This document shows, piece after piece, positions 30,382 to 38,801 of a stretch of 42,639 bases of DNA. The DNA comes from a virus, in the IMG/VR virus record IMGVR_UViG_3300022746_000035, positions 1 to 42,639 of that record. One strand, written 5' to 3'. The position numbers were made by a program, and so were the translations under genes. Position 1 is the first letter of the stretch. Each line of letters begins with the position of its first letter. The notes under the pieces were generated by a model. The model was given only the letters and a program-made list of their open reading frames with translations, was not told the origin of the DNA and did no database searches.

Positions 30382-30973
30382 CCCATGCTTGGCTTGCCGA
30401 GCTAGTTTCCATAATGAATGTGACACATTCTGGGAAGCTGATTCGCTTGACTGCTGCTGTGGTGGCGAAGTGAAGTTTGGCGCAGATGGCTCTGTAAAGG
30501 CTCAAGAAGCCGACATTATCTCAGATGGGGATTCTGCTGACACTGGCTACATTAGTGACGGCTACGCGGCGCAGAAAGACATTTCAGAGTATAAAGATCC
30601 AGTATCCACTGGGCGTAAACGCGCTAAAGAAATGTATCCAATCACTGCTGGCATGACATGCGAGTGGGCTGGGCTCAAGTTTGCTGGCGGTGGCGTGCAA
30701 CCAATCATCGGTTGCATTGGCAGACCTGCCTCAGATCGCCATCATGGTCCGGATAAGAACACCATGAATAATGCTCCTGAAAACCTTCACCGGATCTGCG
30801 ACTTCTGCCACAACACTTGGCACGCAGTAAATGATCCGTTCTATGGGGAACGCCCAGAACACACTAAGCCATTCTTGCCAGCAGGTTTCGACTGGAAAAA
30901 GCATGATGGAACAACCAAGGCAACCCAAGAAGAATTGCTCAAGTCTGAAGCTGAAAGAATGTCTAAGCAGTAA
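30362..30973 (+). CDS. HNH endonuclease-like protein with N-terminal Cys cluster
   Basis: 203 residues. The HNH core is at 125-154: DRHHGPDKN, then NLHRIC and FCHNTWH, with zinc ligands and the catalytic His pair. The N-terminus carries an extra Cys-rich module (C9-x2-C12, C20, CCC 31-33). It may be a structure-specific or packaging-associated nuclease rather than a homing enzyme, since it is a fixed member of the replication operon and no interrupted gene is seen. Its 3' end overlaps the convergent metallophosphoesterase gene by 11 bases. Confidence 0.82.
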   Translation: MTNTGSDPCLACRASFHNECDTFWEADSLDCCCGGEVKFGADGSVKAQEADIISDGDSADTGYISDGYAAQKDISEYKDPVSTGRKRAKEMYPITAGMTCEWAGLKFAGGGVQPIIGCIGRPASDRHHGPDKNTMNNAPENLHRICDFCHNTWHAVNDPFYGERPEHTKPFLPAGFDWKKHDGTTKATQEELLKSEAERMSKQ

Positions 30974-31931
30974 AGCGCTTGCCCCTAAACCAAGCTACGC
31001 CTTCATTTATCTGAACAAGTTCAGTTGAAAAGTTTTCGCCATCAACAGTGATAACTGCAATGCCCTGCTGCCAGTTCTCCCAGAACTTAGCAGTGCTGCC
31101 ATCAATCTTGGTTGAACCATTCACAGATGGCACAGCGCCATCTACTCGGCATAGGCAGCCGGGCGAAATAGCTTGGCTACGAATTGAACCATCGCGATCA
31201 AACACAGTTTTAGACTGCACTTCTTGGCGGTGAATGTGCCCAAACACAGTTGAGATGTGCGGTGTGTCGTTTGTATAAGCTGCAGCAGTTGAGCCACCAG
31301 AGCGCACCTTATGCCCATGAATGGCTCGCAGGTTCTTACTAATCCAGTATGCGCCTGCTGGATAAGCATCAATGTAATTGACACCAATTTCATCAAGGCG
31401 CAAAAGATAAGGAATGCTCATTACTGGGAGCTCATCAGCGTTAGCTCGCTTCAAACCCCAAGCTGCTGCTGCGTTGATCTGGATAAACTTCTCCATGCGG
31501 CGGTCATGATTACCTTCAATGAGAACAATCTCAGCATCCTCACCAGCTGCAGCTCGCTGCTCTTGCAAGAATAGATGTCCACGATTTAGAGCTCGCTGAG
31601 TCATGCCAGCAAAGCCAGCTTCTTGCTCAAAACGACCTTGGCTTGGTAGGTCTAAGAAATCTCCAAGGTTCACCACAGCATCTACGCGGTCATTATGATA
31701 AAGCCAATCAACTATTTTGATAGCTACATTCATTGCGGCTTCATCATGGAATGGGTCAAGTATGCCATCTAGGTTGCGGTAGCCGATTTGTGGGTCTGGC
31801 AGAATCGCATAGACCTTATGCTTAGTAGCAACCTGCTTAGCTGGGCGCGGTGGCTTGATGATTACTGGCTGAGCTTTTTGCACCGGATCCCACTTAGTTG
31901 TTGGAACTGGCAGATCACCTAGCACAGCCAC
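30963..31931 (-). CDS. Calcineurin-like metallophosphoesterase
   Basis: 322 residues, GTG start overlapping the previous gene. The metal-binding motifs occur in order: DPQ (46-48, in place of DxH), GDFLD (90-94), GNHDRR (140-145), HGHK (205-208) and FGHIH (230-234). The family contains phosphodiesterases and nucleases acting on DNA or RNA. Actinophages often carry this enzyme right after a small HTH gene, as here. The His-to-Gln change in motif I is common in such phage members and does not rule out activity. Confidence 0.9.
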   Translation of the reverse strand: MAVLGDLPVPTTKWDPVQKAQPVIIKPPRPAKQVATKHKVYAILPDPQIGYRNLDGILDPFHDEAAMNVAIKIVDWLYHNDRVDAVVNLGDFLDLPSQGRFEQEAGFAGMTQRALNRGHLFLQEQRAAAGEDAEIVLIEGNHDRRMEKFIQINAAAAWGLKRANADELPVMSIPYLLRLDEIGVNYIDAYPAGAYWISKNLRAIHGHKVRSGGSTAAAYTNDTPHISTVFGHIHRQEVQSKTVFDRDGSIRSQAISPGCLCRVDGAVPSVNGSTKIDGSTAKFWENWQQGIAVITVDGENFSTELVQINEGVAWFRGKRFTA

Positions 31932-32136
31932 ACTTTTTCGTTCTATGCCTCATTATCGAGTTGCGCCTAGCACCAAAACCGCGTTCTTCAAGAGCATCAG
32001 CAAGGGCGTTAGTAGTCCAACGCGGATCAGCCATCGCATCAAGAAGAATTTTCAAGTCATTCTTATCTAACTTGGCTGCTTCACGCGCAACAATACAAAG
32101 TGCTTCACGCTTCTTTGGTTCAAGACCTTCAAGCAT
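31915..32136 (-). CDS. Small HTH protein paired with the metallophosphoesterase (73 aa)
   Basis: 73 residues, helical. The C-terminal half (WTTNALADALEERGFGARRN, followed by a basic HRTKKCGC end) fits a small HTH of the actinophage 'L..aL...G......v..HR...C.C' style. The end pair C-x-C may bind metal. It overlaps the phosphoesterase by 17 bases, so both are likely to act in one step. A GGGAG Shine-Dalgarno sequence precedes the ATG, and a 40-bp gap with CTATAG/CTATAA words precedes it. Confidence 0.75.
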   Translation of the reverse strand: MLEGLEPKKREALCIVAREAAKLDKNDLKILLDAMADPRWTTNALADALEERGFGARRNSIMRHRTKKCGCAR

Positions 32137-32176
32137 GCGTCTCCCTTACTATGGCTTATAGCGCTATCCTATAGCA

Positions 32177-33151
32177 CTAGGCTGCGTAACGGATAATAAC
32201 TAGACCAGATCCACCAGCACCAACAGAATTACCAATAGCGGTTGTAGTGCTTCGTGAACCACCAGAACCAGAGCCGGTGTTTGCTACTGCATCCGCAGAA
32301 CCTGCTCCAGCCACTCCAGCTGAAGCTCCAGCAGAAGTATTTGCACTGCCGCCATAGTAGCCAGCACCACTACCACCAGCAGCAATGCCATTGGTAGTAG
32401 TTAGCTGCCAAGCAGTTGGCATGCTTGCTGCAATAGCTGATAGCCAAGTAGAGAATGCAGTAGTTGCAAGTCCACCATCACCACCACTAGACCTAGTTTC
32501 ATTAGGTCCAGAATAGAAGAATGAGGTTGCTGCTGAGCCAGCTCCACCAGCTCCACCACCACCACCACCAGCAGTAAGCAGGTTTGTGCTTCCAACTAAA
32601 CCAGCTCCACCAGCATAGGCATATCCAGTTATGCCAGTTCCAGAACCAGCATTGGCAGTTCCGCCAGTTCCGGTAGCAGTAGATCCACCATGCGCGCCAC
32701 CGCCAGAACCACCATTGCCACCATTAGTTGCAGTAGTGCTACCAGATGCACCGCCACCGCCACCTTTGGCTACAAACAATGTGCCATTGATAGTAGTGTC
32801 TCCACCATTAGATCCTGCTTGACCTATTGAAGTGTTTGTATTGGTATTAGCTATACCGCCAGCACCAATAACAACCGCTAATGATGCGCCCATTGAGTTG
32901 AAAACATTGGCAGTAATAACTCCACCAGCTCCACCGCCACCGCCAGCCCAATACTGCGAAGTAGAGTTCACTCCAGCTCCACCGGAGCCACCGCCACCAA
33001 TGGCAAGGATTTCACAGTTCTTTGAACCAGCAGTTACCGCAAAGGTTCCATTGCTGGTAAAGACATGGTATTTATAGCCACCAGAAGTAACAGTAAAGTT
33101 ACCGCCAGTAGCGATAAAGCTACTGCCACCGATGATGCCTAAAGGGATCAT
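32177..33151 (-). CDS. Polyglycine-rich tail tip / receptor-binding protein
   Basis: 324 residues. The N-terminal 60 residues form a beta module (GGYKYHVFTSNGTFAVT) that anchors a Gly-rich body with runs such as GGGGSGGAG, GGGGGAGG and GGGGGGAGGAG. The end is GGSGLVIIRY. This composition fits stacked polyglycine II helices known from T2/S16-type adhesins, whose loops between Gly runs contact the receptor. The gene overlaps the previous coiled-coil gene (TAATG). Repeated Gly codons make it prone to recombination. Confidence 0.78.
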   Translation of the reverse strand: MIPLGIIGGSSFIATGGNFTVTSGGYKYHVFTSNGTFAVTAGSKNCEILAIGGGGSGGAGVNSTSQYWAGGGGGAGGVITANVFNSMGASLAVVIGAGGIANTNTNTSIGQAGSNGGDTTINGTLFVAKGGGGGASGSTTATNGGNGGSGGGAHGGSTATGTGGTANAGSGTGITGYAYAGGAGLVGSTNLLTAGGGGGGAGGAGSAATSFFYSGPNETRSSGGDGGLATTAFSTWLSAIAASMPTAWQLTTTNGIAAGGSGAGYYGGSANTSAGASAGVAGAGSADAVANTGSGSGGSRSTTTAIGNSVGAGGSGLVIIRYAA

Positions 33152-33393
33152 TATGCTCCTGCGATTTCTTCCTCAGCTACACGGATGGCAGCTTCAATGA
33201 TGGAGATGTTTTTGCGATACTGATTGATCTGCTGAGTAATGTCAGCAACATGCTCCTCAGTCAAGCCATCAACAGCGAGCGCACTTTCAGAAGTCTTTAG
33301 CGCAATCTCGTTGTCATAGCCTTCGCGGTTCAACTGAGCAATACGCTCAGTGTTAATTGCGATCTTTTCTTCATTAGTGATGTTGAATGCCAT
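33151..33393 (-). CDS. Small coiled-coil fibre-locus protein (80 aa)
   Basis: 80 residues, almost entirely helical with heptad-like spacing (INTERIAQLNREGYD; ITQQINQYRKNISIIEAA). It lies between the collagen-like fibre and the glycine-rich tip gene, so it may be a chaperone or a connector of the two. AAGGAG precedes the ATG and it shares TAATG with the tip gene. Confidence 0.72.
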   Translation of the reverse strand: MAFNITNEEKIAINTERIAQLNREGYDNEIALKTSESALAVDGLTEEHVADITQQINQYRKNISIIEAAIRVAEEEIAGA

Positions 33394-33410
33394 TTGTGTC
33401 TCCTTAGTTT

Positions 33411-35936
33411 TTAGGCGAATGCGCCAACAGTTGTCATTGTGTTTGAGCCAATAGGGGTAAATTTGATGTAAGAGTTTGTCAAAGTTTGGTTTGTTCCACC
33501 CGGAGCTGAAGTTACAAAAGTAATTTGTGGAATAACTGTTCCAGCAGCATTTACACGAACTATACCTTTTATAGTAAATGATCCACCAGCAGCAGATGTA
33601 GTGGTGTTGAAAAGCGAGGTTGCTGAAGCACTACTTGCAGCACTCATATATATAGCAAGGCTACCGCCTACTGGTGTTCCTACTGGACCATTCATATAAG
33701 TGCTTGCCCATGCAGCACTTGTATAAGTTGCCGTTCCACCAAAACCAAAAGAAATTGTATGAGCAGCTGTTCCTGTTGCTAAATAAGCAACACATTCAAA
33801 CTCATAAGTAGTAGCCGCTGTAGCAGAAAATGATCCAGTAGTTCCGAATAATGGTTGAGCAGTAGTATTATTTGCTAATCCATAAGCAGTAGAAAGCGAC
33901 CAGTAGTGTGGAGTTGCTATTACTGCACGACCACCATTAGTAGTCGCTGTAGCTGCTGAGCTTGGAGTCGCATAATATGCCACACCATCATATTCAAGTG
34001 CGCCACCAATGGGAGTAGTTAGGTTTGTTCCAGTAAGGAATCGTATAGGTGCTGTAGCTGTAGTTCCAGCAAAAAGAGTAACCAAACCATTGACTGTAAT
34101 TGATGGCGTAGTAAGAGTTGAGCTTAGAACAAGTCCACCAGCAGATGTTATACGAGCAAGAACAGCCGCACTAGAGTTTAGCCATTCTTGAAGGTTTCCG
34201 GTTTGTGAAGCTGCAGCTTTTATGACTAATGGAGTAGTTGTTGCAGATGGTGCAACAATACCAAATTGAGCAGCAACAGCAGCATTATTATTTACTACTG
34301 CTGTAGTTCCAAAATAGCCCTGACCAGTAGAAGTAACTCCTGCAAGGACTGCTGCTGAGCTTTTCCATTGCTGAAGATCTCCAGTTTGTGATGCAAGACC
34401 TTGAGCAATTACTGGAACACCAGTAGTTGCTGCCGGGGTAAAAGTCTGTGTTGCAGTCCAAGTATTAGCAACGCTTAGCGAGACACCGCCACCGGAGCCG
34501 TTGGCTGCAGCAGTAATACGACCTTTAGCATCTACTGTGATGTTTGCTGAAGTATAAGAACCAGCAGTAACTGTAGTAGCAGCAAGAGTTGGATTTGGGT
34601 AAGTTCCAGTTAGATCTCCACCAGCAGTTCCAGTCGGTGTGCGAGCATCACTTAGTCGGCTATCGGTAGTGATAACTGCAGTTCCAGTAACCTGCGATGG
34701 TCCAATAGCAAGAGTAGACTGCGCCTTATTCTTCCAAAGCCCAGTAGATGATTCGTATTGGAGCAGATCACCATTAGTCTTTGAAGTGATTAGAACATCG
34801 TGGAGTTCATCAATCTCAAAACCATTCTGAGCGCGAACAAAAATCTCACCATTAGTTGCAGATACGCGCGTAACTGCACCAATGTAAACCATGTGAATTG
34901 GCGCGACTGGCTTGTTAGCTAGGCCATAAAGCAAACCACCAGCAGTAGTTCCAGAAAGCCAAACAGGATCACCAATAGTTGCTGCAGAAGTATCAAGTCC
35001 AGCAAGTAGACCTTGTGTTACAACAGTGTCAATGGCATTATTCGCCATCGAGTTTGAGGTTAGGCCCAGAGTCTTGCTTGATGTTGCTTCAGCATCAGCT
35101 TTACCCAAGCTGATAAGCATGTTAGTTCCGTTAGCACCAGAAACATAAACAGCAGCACCCTTTGGGATAGTTGAGCCAGTGCTATTTTTTACAGTAGCTA
35201 AAAGGGTTTCACTGCTAGGCGCGTTCACCCAAGTAGTGTCATAGTCAGTTGCGGATGCTTTAGCGAGAAGCTGTCCAGTAGTTCCGCCAACAATTACTCC
35301 AGCACCTGTTGCACCAGTAGCACCAGTGGCTCCAGTTGGTCCAGCAGGACCAGTTGGACCAGCAGGTCCAGTTGCACCTGTAGCACCAGTTGATCCAGTA
35401 GCTCCAGTAGGTCCGGTAGGACCTTGAGGCAAAGTAAGGTTTAGGGTTTGAGCTGGCGCAGTGCCAGTAATGGTTGCTGCTGCTGAACCACCATTGACAA
35501 CAGTGCCAATGCTCAGCGTATTAGCAGGTCCAGTAGTACCAGTAGCACCAGTTGCTCCGGCAGTTCCAGCAGGACCAGTTGGACCAGCAGGACCAGTTGC
35601 TCCAGCAGGACCAGTAGCACCAGTAGCTCCAGCAGTTCCGGCAGGACCAGCAGGTCCAGTTGCACCTGTAGCTCCAGTTGCACCCGTAGCACCAACAAGA
35701 GATGCTAACCACGCAGTCTGAGTGCCGACAAAGCCATTAGATACTGCTACCTGATAAGCCGATAGACCAGCAGTTCCTTGCGTAAAATAAGCAAGGCTAA
35801 CCCAGTTAGTTGTTCCAGTTCCAACCTTTACTTTGAGAGTGTCAGTCTCGATGCCGAGCTCACCCTGCATGAGAATGGGGTTTGCTGCGGTCCAGTTAGC
35901 TGCAGTATCGCGCCTAAGCTGCAAGTGAATAGCCAT
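33411..35936 (-). CDS. Collagen-like tail fibre protein
   Basis: About 841 residues from the ATG that overlaps the previous stop (TAATG). Residues 1-50 are a phage fibre N-terminal module ([18 protein letters not shown], then GELGIETDT). Two collagen-like Gly-X-Y blocks follow, about residues 85-145 and 175-230, built of GAT, GPA and GPT units and split by a '[14 protein letters not shown]...LPQG' spacer. The rest is a long Ser/Thr/Ala/Gly-rich beta shaft, with the Leu-Ser-Asp-Ala-Arg-Thr-Pro knob segment seen in many fibres near residue 430. It should form trimers and bind the host. Confidence 0.87.
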   Translation of the reverse strand: MAIHLQLRRDTAANWTAANPILMQGELGIETDTLKVKVGTGTTNWVSLAYFTQGTAGLSAYQVAVSNGFVGTQTAWLASLVGATGATGATGATGPAGPAGTAGATGATGPAGATGPAGPTGPAGTAGATGATGTTGPANTLSIGTVVNGGSAAATITGTAPAQTLNLTLPQGPTGPTGATGSTGATGATGPAGPTGPAGPTGATGATGATGAGVIVGGTTGQLLAKASATDYDTTWVNAPSSETLLATVKNSTGSTIPKGAAVYVSGANGTNMLISLGKADAEATSSKTLGLTSNSMANNAIDTVVTQGLLAGLDTSAATIGDPVWLSGTTAGGLLYGLANKPVAPIHMVYIGAVTRVSATNGEIFVRAQNGFEIDELHDVLITSKTNGDLLQYESSTGLWKNKAQSTLAIGPSQVTGTAVITTDSRLSDARTPTGTAGGDLTGTYPNPTLAATTVTAGSYTSANITVDAKGRITAAANGSGGGVSLSVANTWTATQTFTPAATTGVPVIAQGLASQTGDLQQWKSSAAVLAGVTSTGQGYFGTTAVVNNNAAVAAQFGIVAPSATTTPLVIKAAASQTGNLQEWLNSSAAVLARITSAGGLVLSSTLTTPSITVNGLVTLFAGTTATAPIRFLTGTNLTTPIGGALEYDGVAYYATPSSAATATTNGGRAVIATPHYWSLSTAYGLANNTTAQPLFGTTGSFSATAATTYEFECVAYLATGTAAHTISFGFGGTATYTSAAWASTYMNGPVGTPVGGSLAIYMSAASSASATSLFNTTTSAAGGSFTIKGIVRVNAAGTVIPQITFVTSAPGGTNQTLTNSYIKFTPIGSNTMTTVGAFA

Positions 35937-36190
35937 TAGATTCCTCCGCAATCAATAGCGGTCATTCCGCCATAAACAGTGTTTGCTAGCCCACCATCCA
36001 TGTTGATCCAACCATTGAGCAGATTATTGAAGTCCAGCTGTGGCGAATCTTTTCCATCATGGGTGTGATTGCCCGGAGATGCTTGGTATGGTTTCAGACC
36101 TAGAGTGTGATGCAAAGCAAGCGCACTCGAATCCTTATCAGAGTTGAGGTGAAAAGCATTCACTTCATCTAATGGGGGAATTGTAGGCAT
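35936..36190 (-). CDS. Small fibre-locus protein (84 aa)
   Basis: 84 residues starting [20 protein letters not shown], followed by ALHHTLG and NHTHDGKDS near the middle. The HxH-type motif and 'HHTLG..p.qa..GnHtHdg' wording are seen in virion proteins of other phages as a metal-binding fibre or base-plate piece. The start is set at the internal ATG at 36190, which has a -10-like TACAAT just upstream. It is the first gene of the minus-strand adhesion operon. Confidence 0.78.
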   Translation of the reverse strand: MPTIPPLDEVNAFHLNSDKDSSALALHHTLGLKPYQASPGNHTHDGKDSPQLDFNNLLNGWINMDGGLANTVYGGMTAIDCGGI

Positions 36191-36202
36191 GTTAGCATTG
36201 TA
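36191..36202 (-). promoter_or_regulatory. Possible leaderless promoter of the fibre operon
   Basis: Read on the minus strand, TACAAT (36202-36197) is followed by GCTAAC and then the ATG at 36190. No Shine-Dalgarno sequence exists. The adjacent words GTAT-CGC-ATAC (about 36200-36210) form a small palindrome in the 33-bp gap to the divergent nuclease gene, so both promoters may overlap. Confidence 0.45.
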
Positions 36203-36223
36203 TCGCATACCAAAGGAGACGGC

Positions 36224-36664
36224 ATGAGCAAAGCAAAGAGTATTGGCACGCGCGCTGAAACAGCAGTTCGCAATCACCTGCTAGGCGCTGGATACAGCGA
36301 ACTAGACGCACACCGAAATGTTCTAAAAGGAACAGCAGATGAAGGCGATGTCTGGCTTCGTGAGCCCCTTCATGGTCTAATCGTATTTGAAGTAAAAGGT
36401 GGCAATGCCGCCAAGACAGCATCGCATAACCAGATGCTGAAGTGGTTTGAAGAAGCTGAAACGGAGAAGAAGAATGCCAACGCAAAATACGGATTCCTTG
36501 TCACCCAGCGAGCCGGAGTGGGATATCCCCGATCTGGGGAATGGTGGGCTTACGCCGACCTTTCTGATGTTATTTCCCTCACTACTCATACTGAGTGGCA
36601 TCCTCGTGGCACTATCGTTCGCCTTCTTCTAAACGATCTAGTAAAGCTTTTCAAGCATGGCTAA
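36224..36664 (+). CDS. PD-(D/E)XK Holliday-junction resolvase-like nuclease
   Basis: 146 residues. Catalytic set: Glu12 in GTRAETAV, Asp42 in DEGDVW, and FEVK (Glu56, Lys58), followed by a helix (NQMLKWFEEAE). This is the archaeal Hjc/VRR-NUC type layout. It lies directly before the large terminase, where resolvases trim branched DNA before packaging. AAAGGAG precedes the ATG, and the stop overlaps the terminase start by 8 bases. Confidence 0.8.
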   Translation: MSKAKSIGTRAETAVRNHLLGAGYSELDAHRNVLKGTADEGDVWLREPLHGLIVFEVKGGNAAKTASHNQMLKWFEEAETEKKNANAKYGFLVTQRAGVGYPRSGEWWAYADLSDVISLTTHTEWHPRGTIVRLLLNDLVKLFKHG

Positions 36665-38195
36665 AGAATCCTTTGACCTGAATGATGTTCTTCTCCAACT
36701 TGGTGAAGGACTAAACGATTCTGTTCATACACCAAACCTTTACAACTATGTTGCATCTTCTAAGCAGGAGTTGTTTCATAAGTTGCCGCAAAAAGAACGC
36801 TTATACATTGGCGGTAACAGATCCGGTAAATCACTGGGCTCAACCATTGAAGGCATCTGGTATGCGACTGGCACTCACCCTTACCGCCAGATGCCGGAAG
36901 GTCAGATTCGTGGTCGAGTAGTTGCAGTGGACTTCTTGAATGGTGTTGATAAGATTATTCTTCCGCTGTGGAAGCAGTGGCTACCCAAGAAGTATCTGAT
37001 CAACGGATCATGGGAAGATTCCTATAGTCGCGAACGCCATGTGCTAACACTGGCAAATGGCAACTTTGTTGAGTTTATGTCGCAAGACCAAGACCTCGAT
37101 AAGTTTGCAGGTTCATCGCGCCATTGGATTCACTTCGATGAGGAATGCCCAAAAACTATTTGGCAAGAATGTCTTGCGCGTTTGATCGACACCAATGGTG
37201 ATTGGTGGATGAGCCAGACACCTGTGCAGGGTATGGAATGGATTTATGAAGATATATATCTTCCGGCAAAAGAAGGAACAAAGAACATTGGCATCGTTGA
37301 AGCGAGCATGGATGACAACCCATCGCTTTCCAAAGAGGCTATCGCGCGTTACATGGACTCGCTCTCGCCCGAAGAACAAGCTATCCGAAAGCTCGGACAA
37401 TACATCCATCTTGGTGGTTCAGTCTTTCCAGAATTCAGCCCTACAACACACTGTATTCCTCGCGGAGAATTCAAACCCAATTCAAGCTGTCGAATTGTTA
37501 GAACAATGGATAGCGGATACACCAACCCAACAGTCTGGCTCTGGCTCGCAGTTGCTGAAGACGGCACTATTGTCGTGTTCAAAGAACACTACCAAGCAAA
37601 GTGGAATGTCGCTCAGCATTCAGAAGTAGTAAACAAAGTTACTAGACAGGTTCTTAGAGAATCTGGTGCTGAGCTTTATCTCACTACTGGAGACCCTGCA
37701 ATCAAGCAGACTAAAGAGCACACTGGCACAAGCATTCTGCAGGAGTATCAGAGTCATGGCATCTACATTGCGGTGGATGCTATCCCTAGCGATAGGCGCA
37801 TTGGTCTTGAGCGTATTCAGCAATACATGAAGACCAACCCTAAAACGGGTAAGCCAATGCTAATGATCACTGATGACTGCCCAAACCTTATTGCTGAGCT
37901 TCCAAAGCTGAAGTGGAAGAAGCACGCATCCCCCAAGGTTGCTGAGCAAAAGAATAAGCTTGAAGATATTCGTGACAAAGATAACCATTGTTACGATGCG
38001 CTGAAGTATGCGATGACATTTATGCCAAACCTTGCTCCGGCTGTATCATTAGAACAAGAAAACAGAGACGCATTCCACGAGAAGTTCACAGAAACTTTTG
38101 GCTCGGTATCACACCAGCTAGCTGACTATGACAATCAAGATGAATGGGGCTCGAACTGGAGAGGCGTTGCCTCAGTTAGAGAGTTAGAAGGATGA
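36657..38195 (+). CDS. terL: Terminase large subunit (TerL)
   Basis: 512 residues. ATPase: Walker A GGNRSGKS (52-59), Walker B WIHFDEE (157-163), coupling motif SQTP (186-189). Nuclease: Asp285 in RTMDSG, Asp346 in TGDPA, and Asp442/Asp447 in DNHCYDALKY. It drives headful or site-specific DNA packaging into the prohead; the circular map of the window fits a permuted, headful genome but does not prove it. It is followed by ATGA and the next gene. Confidence 0.96.
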   Translation: MAKESFDLNDVLLQLGEGLNDSVHTPNLYNYVASSKQELFHKLPQKERLYIGGNRSGKSLGSTIEGIWYATGTHPYRQMPEGQIRGRVVAVDFLNGVDKIILPLWKQWLPKKYLINGSWEDSYSRERHVLTLANGNFVEFMSQDQDLDKFAGSSRHWIHFDEECPKTIWQECLARLIDTNGDWWMSQTPVQGMEWIYEDIYLPAKEGTKNIGIVEASMDDNPSLSKEAIARYMDSLSPEEQAIRKLGQYIHLGGSVFPEFSPTTHCIPRGEFKPNSSCRIVRTMDSGYTNPTVWLWLAVAEDGTIVVFKEHYQAKWNVAQHSEVVNKVTRQVLRESGAELYLTTGDPAIKQTKEHTGTSILQEYQSHGIYIAVDAIPSDRRIGLERIQQYMKTNPKTGKPMLMITDDCPNLIAELPKLKWKKHASPKVAEQKNKLEDIRDKDNHCYDALKYAMTFMPNLAPAVSLEQENRDAFHEKFTETFGSVSHQLADYDNQDEWGSNWRGVASVRELEG

Positions 38196-38692
38196 GACAC
38201 TTCGGTTACTATCCAAACGGCGGACCATTCCCCGGAACCTGTGCCCTTTGTGGAATCAACAAGGAGCTTTGGGATACTGCAGTAGAGCACGCTCGCGGTG
38301 GATCATTTATGATCTGCACCGGATGCATTAGCGAGCTAGCTGAGAACATCAACTATGGTCCACGCGCACCATACGAAGAAACCATCGCTGAAAAGAACAG
38401 CGAGATCAACAAACTAACTGAGCTGCTTGATGCAGTTCCAACCTTTACCGAAGGATTTATCAATGGAGTTCGTAGTAATCTCACTGATTTTGTGCTCGCT
38501 GTTTCTAATAGCGGTGTTCGTAATGTCGAGAGCCCTGTTCAAGACTCTGGAAGAAGTAACGCAGCAGATAACGAAGGTGACAAGCCAGCAGATGTCGGCG
38601 CTAAAGCACCAGTCGAATCTTCTAGCGTCAAAGGATCCACTAGCGTTCCAGCAACTGACAGCAGTAAGCGAAACCCAGCCACTCGCAAGTAA
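38192..38692 (+). CDS. Zinc-knuckle protein between terminase and portal (166 aa)
   Basis: Overlaps terL by ATGA. Residues 17-20 (CALC) and 42-45 (CTGC) form a four-Cys zinc site, followed by a helix (IAEKNSEINKLTELLDAV). The last 60 residues are Ser/Ala/Gly/Pro-rich and disordered. They are read in one frame while the membrane protein of the next entry is read in another over 38463-38692. The zinc part is likely to be the conserved part of this protein. Confidence 0.72.
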   Translation: MRHFGYYPNGGPFPGTCALCGINKELWDTAVEHARGGSFMICTGCISELAENINYGPRAPYEETIAEKNSEINKLTELLDAVPTFTEGFINGVRSNLTDFVLAVSNSGVRNVESPVQDSGRSNAADNEGDKPADVGAKAPVESSSVKGSTSVPATDSSKRNPATRK

Positions 38693-38801
38693 CTCAGACA
38701 TCGGACCCTATTTGACTGGGGATGAGCTAGAATTGCTCCAACAGCGTGAACGCGAGCTTGACGCTGCTTGGCAGAGCTTTTCTAGTGATTCGGAAGAATA
38801 A
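38463..38801 (+). CDS. Membrane protein overlapping the previous gene in another frame (112 aa)
   Basis: The frame begins MEFVVISLILCSLFLIAVFV, a clear transmembrane helix, then a coiled coil with KDPLAFQQLTAVS and an acidic end (QQRERELDAAW). One-TM proteins with a 'dp.af..L..v' phrase are common between terL and portal in actinophages. Its stop shares TAATG with the portal start, which supports translation. An upstream ATG at 38427 is possible. It shares about 230 bases with the zinc-knuckle gene in a +1 frame. Confidence 0.72.
   Translation: MEFVVISLILCSLFLIAVFVMSRALFKTLEEVTQQITKVTSQQMSALKHQSNLLASKDPLAFQQLTAVSETQPLASNSDIGPYLTGDELELLQQRERELDAAWQSFSSDSEE

Noticed and set aside
30362-30973. 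Homing endonuclease invading a gene
   Set aside because: Neighbouring genes are intact, overlap the HNH gene neatly, and no intron or split gene is visible.
35461-35721. Pro/Val/Ala-rich plus-strand frame resembling an elastin-like repeat protein
   Set aside because: It is the antisense reading of the collagen-like GXY repeats of the fibre gene.
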